64,000 nucleotides of DNA from Tachypleus tridentatus (taxonomy: Eukaryota; Arthropoda; Merostomata; Xiphosura; Limulidae), in contig NW_027467782.1 of the NCBI RefSeq assembly GCF_004210375.1, positions 27,011,276 through 27,075,275 on the forward strand. The letters are read 5' to 3'. Positions within the stretch are counted from its first letter, which is position 1; every line of letters begins with the position of its first letter. The notes beneath the pieces were generated by a model, which searched no databases, was not told the origin of the DNA, and saw only the letters and a list, made by a program, of their open reading frames with translations. This document shows positions 60,423-64,000 of this stretch, piece by piece. The position numbers and the translations under genes are program-made.

Positions 60423-60476
60423 ATGGTCCCTTTGTGGTTTATCTTAATTTTATTTTTTAAATCAACACAGGTCTTG
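60423..60476 (+). CDS. Candidate first exon with signal peptide
   Basis: 18 codons, MVPLWFILILFFKSTQVL, directly followed by the strong donor gtgagtgt. A hydrophobic core with a small polar end is typical of a secretory signal, often on its own exon. The rest of the gene would lie to the right; no partner exon is recognised in the last 3.5 kb. Confidence 0.35.
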
Positions 60477-60479
60477 GTG

Positions 60480-61565
60480 AGTGTATCTTAAACTATATCT
60501 CATACATTTTACACAGTCACTGACTAGTGTGAAGCTACCAGTAGTTACTCATGTATCCTTTTGAATCAATTATTCATGCTGAAACCAGTAGTATTTTGAG
60601 TACAGTTTTGTGTCTTTATTTCAATCTTATCTTGACTATAGTTGTAGTTGAGACTTGGTTTATATCTTTTGTTATATGAAGTTTTGTTGTTTTTTGTATG
60701 CAAGAACCTTGTAAGTAACATTAGGAAAACTAAGCACAAAAGCTCATAAAATTGTTACATTTCTTAAAATGTTTTTTACAATAATTTCGTGGTGTAAACA
60801 AAAAATATTTATTATCTTACAAATATTTATATGCACTACAATTTCAGTATTACTGAGCGTTAAGTTTTGATTACATTGAAAAATCAGCATCTTAAAATTA
60901 CACAGAATTTTATTTCACTGTTATAGAATATAAATCACAAAACTGTTAGCACAAATCAGTTACACAGCAAGTAAATGTTTGAGTACAGTAGACTATAACA
61001 AAATTTACTCAAATTTCACAAAATACACTACCAACACTGCAAATATGTCTTATGTATTTTTTTTCAAAATATAGGAATTATATTTTCTAGGCTAAAATAA
61101 CTGATAATTTGCAACAGTACATAAGTTTAAGTTTGGTGATGTTGATCATAGACTTTAGATAACAAAAGTAATTAGTGTTCAGACAATATACACAGGGGCT
61201 AACGTAACTGGCAGAAGGTTGACTTGCCCCTATGCTTTATTTCATACACTGTTATTGACAACTGCATGAGAATGAAAAACAAACATGGAATTCAAGTTTA
61301 TTGTTATAAATTAGAGGCTTTATTGTTTAAAAAAATCAATCTGAACAGTATAACCAATTTAATTTTTGTTATCCATTACAATGAAACACATACATACATA
61401 CATATATTTCAAACTGAACTTTATAATCACTACTTTCAGAATCTGAATGTGTTGTGAAGGGTAAACATAGCACTGGAAAAACAAACTATGTCTTAAAAAT
61501 TAAATAAAATCATGTCAGTGTTTATTTATGTGGTAAAAGGATATTTCAATCAAATATCATAAAAT
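60480..61565. other. No feature seen
   Basis: AT-rich DNA without recognised repeats. The ORF at 61224-61457 has no motif. Confidence 0.55.
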
Positions 61566-61569
61566 ACTA

Positions 61570-61694
61570 TTATTCAAAAGGAACGTTAATCACATTTGGG
61601 TATTTAAGATGGTTTTTGAGAATATCTTCAAAGTTCCTTTTTGTATCCAGGATAAGCCAGAAGGTGTGGAGACTTTAGTATCGTTATCTTCTTT
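61570..61694 (-). CDS. Candidate last exon of the minus-strand gene at the right edge
   Basis: Begins after a good acceptor (tttctgttttag, upper end 61694). All three frames stay open for some distance; the longest coding-like one reads LDTKRNFEDILKNHLKYPN to a TAA at 61572-61570, but it would need the weaker acceptor at 61673. The frame cannot be fixed without the exon before it. It may be the 3' exon of the gene with the exon at 63372-63537. Confidence 0.25.
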
Positions 61695-61699
61695 CTAAA

Positions 61700-63015
61700 A
61701 CAGAAAAAGTCGCATCTTAATATTTCTGTATAACATTTAGATAAGATAGGTAACTTGTGTATAGATATACGTGCCAAAGTATGCATGTCACAATAATTTA
61801 TACAGGTTGTGTTCAAAATTGTTAATTAAACTACTTTAATATCAATGCATGTTACCACACAATAAGTGCTTGGTCACTTTGACTGACCTTGTAACCAATG
61901 AAGTATAGAAAACTTTTAATTTAGTAATTGTATCTTCATGATATGTTGTAAGCTTTTATATATAAAGTACTTTGAACAGAAAAGAAATCAGATTTTTAAT
62001 GAGGTGTTTTTCCAACACACACACACTAAATATATCATAGTTGAACAAGGCTAAATTACAAAAACATATTATAGATACTGACAAGTCAGAATGTAAACCT
62101 CCAGTCTTCTTGCTTTTCTTACATAGAAAATGTCCAACCTACATGACACATCCCCTCTTACATAATTATTTTAAAAAAAGTCAATAATTCTTTTTGAAAT
62201 TGTTGTTGGATTATTTCTAACCAACAGAAAAAGAAGAATTCCCTTTACAAGGAACTTTATGTTGGTTATTTCACAATTAGATAATTCAGATAAATGTCTA
62301 ACTTATTTACAGATTCATTAGAAAGATAAAATTACAGTAATTATAAGACCTCCTACTACAGTGAATGATAACTATTTATATTGTAAAAAAACATGTATAT
62401 TTGAAATAAGTACAAATTTTTGAAGATAAACATTGTCTCACTCAAAACAAAAATGGTTTAGAGTGCTTCACCTGTTGGCAGCCCAACTAAAGATACAAGT
62501 ACTAACTTTATTGTTTTCATATATATTATTTTGTCTTATTCTTTAAGGCTGGTTGGAGTGTTGCATTCAGATTGACCCAGAAATATTTGGAAATTCATAA
62601 ATAACTCTTCAGTGAAAATATCTCATAATAAAATCAGATTTTTGGTGTGCAAAATACTTGTAACGTTTAATTAATGCTTTCAAAATTGTGAAGGTATACC
62701 GAGTTTATTCAGAGTTATATATTTTGATGGTTACATGGTGACCACAATGTGTCAAAATGACCAAAACTGAATTTAGATCCAGCCCAAATCTTTTAGTCCA
62801 TTTATTTTGCAAACCAGACTTGTAAAATTTGATAATTTATTCATTTAGAAACATAACTTATTGTACTTCCTAAGATGTAGAGTACAAATTAGTGTTTATA
62901 AACTGTGATAAAACATGAGTTATTTGTAAAGTAATTAAGCTAGTAAACACCACTCAAACTACATTTCAAAACTCTTTCTAAACTATTTTCTAACTTTTTC
63001 TATTTTCACATAATA
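61700..63015. other. No feature seen
   Basis: AT-rich DNA, probably intron of the minus-strand gene at the right edge. No repeat recognised. Confidence 0.5.
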
Positions 63016-63017
63016 AT

Positions 63018-63123
63018 GCACTTATGGCTGAAAAGGCAAGAATGTTTGGTGGGACAGGGAGTCAAACCTGTGACCCTCAGATTTTAAGTCACATGCCCCA
63101 ATCACCTGACCATACTGGGCCTC
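63018..63123 (-). repeat. tRNA-headed SINE, head part
   Basis: Minus-strand 3'-truncated copy: cttatggctgaaaaggcaag, aatgtttggtgggacaggg, gtgaccctcagattttaag and ccatactgggcctc head. Confidence 0.85.
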
Positions 63124-63371
63124 ATTTGTAGGAGAATATTAGAAGAAAAATAATTATTTACTTGATTTATACATTTTAAAATTTATAAATGTATAAATAT
63201 GAACTTTGAGGTACATAAGAATTGTTTGTTGTTGTTGTGTTTCCACATATTTTTGCATTTTCATTTATAGCAACAATAATTAAATCATACATTAAAACTC
63301 TTATCCTGGTACGAGCAAGTTGAGCAATAACTGGGAGGAATAAGTTCAGTAAAATACAAAAAGTAACACAC

Positions 63372-63537
63372 ATTTCCAGATAATAATTTCTTCCTAACAT
63401 TCTCATGTATAGTCGGTTCCCACAGACTGAAGTGGAGAGCATGTGGATCTTGAGTTGAGGTATCATGCAGCTTTTCATTACAAAAGTTAATACTCTCAGC
63501 CACTTTGACCTTGAACAATTCTAGGTCTCTCTCATAT
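63372..63537 (-). CDS. Internal exon of an unrecognised gene
   Basis: 166 nt after a ttttaactgtag acceptor and before a gtgtgttac donor (two alternative GTs lie within 4 nt). It starts with the last base of a split codon and reads YERDLELFKVKVAESINFC, then NEKLHDTSTQDPHALH and FSLWEPTIHENVRKKLLSG. The sequence is balanced in composition, fully open and unlike any repeat here, so a real host exon is likely. I do not recognise the protein. Neighbouring exons would lie to the right of the window and possibly at 61.6 kb. Confidence 0.6.
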
Positions 63538-63544
63538 CTACAGT

Positions 63545-64000
63545 TAAAAATATTTTCTTATGATTATTGATAAGTCTTAAACTAATTTTGTTACATAAAA
63601 TTCAAAGAAGTATCCAACAGTACTGCAAAATAACAAGTTCAAAAATAATGGAAACATCAATACTACTTACAAAGGGTATTAAAATAATTACTATTTGTAT
63701 TAATCAAAATTTGGAAGCTTACAATTTGAGGAATGCATAACCCATCTTCCATTTAGCAACCATTAGTTGCTGCTTATCTTCAACTCCAGTTATCACAAAG
63801 TTATTAAAATATTACATTTTGTCAAACTAGTTTTATTTTATATGAATAGACAACTACCTAGTAGTGAAATTCACATATTCTTAACTATTAATTTATAAAT
63901 TAAATACACATTTAACTTACACCTGTGTAAGATCATTACTATTAAGATAAAAGCTAACTTTAAACTTAAAACTTCGGAAATTCATAGAAGTAATTATTCA
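63545..64000. other. No feature seen
   Basis: AT-rich DNA, likely intron upstream of the exon at 63372-63537. Confidence 0.5.

Overview
The window is AT-rich animal DNA with long introns, few and short coding exons, and a dense layer of interspersed repeats. The commonest repeat is a tRNA-headed SINE of about 270-280 bp that ends in caaac repeats. By recollection it resembles the dominant SINE of horseshoe crab genomes, so the source is probably an arthropod, most likely a chelicerate near Limulus/Tachypleus. That is inference; no search was run.

Left third (1-17.3 kb): the 5' half of an anoctamin (TMEM16) gene on the minus strand. Six coding exons chain in phase (16021-15979, 15177-15086, 13963-13808, 10899-10804, 3760-3612, 2429-2307). 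They encode roughly the first 220 residues: an acidic N-terminus and the cytosolic anoctamin dimerisation region. The membrane exons lie beyond position 1. Its introns hold SINEs, a broken pogo/Tigger DNA transposon, a possible zinc-finger relic and two unexplained exon-like stretches.

Middle (17.3-41 kb): almost no recognisable host coding sequence. It holds CR1-like LINE remains, a Penelope-like element inserted into one of them, a broken hAT transposon with an internal 82-bp tandem repeat, an isolated TATA box followed by a short signal-peptide-like ORF, and a fossil of a high-copy uncharacterised arthropod repeat gene. The 5' end of that fossil overlaps a strikingly regular array of heat-shock-element pentamers.

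Right third (41-64 kb): a dense SINE field, including a copy whose two halves are inverted inside one target-site duplication, as twin priming would leave it. Also here are three 80-bp tandem repeats, a candidate METTL18-like first exon (minus), an ephrin-receptor-like cysteine-rich exon (plus), unrecognised coding-like stretches at 57.3 and 58.6-58.9 kb, a signal-peptide exon (plus, 60.4 kb), and a convincing internal exon of an unrecognised minus-strand gene (63.4-63.5 kb).

Apart from anoctamin, no set of exons can be joined into a confident gene, and no operon-like logic applies. The most unusual item is the heat-shock-element array at 40.83-40.92 kb.
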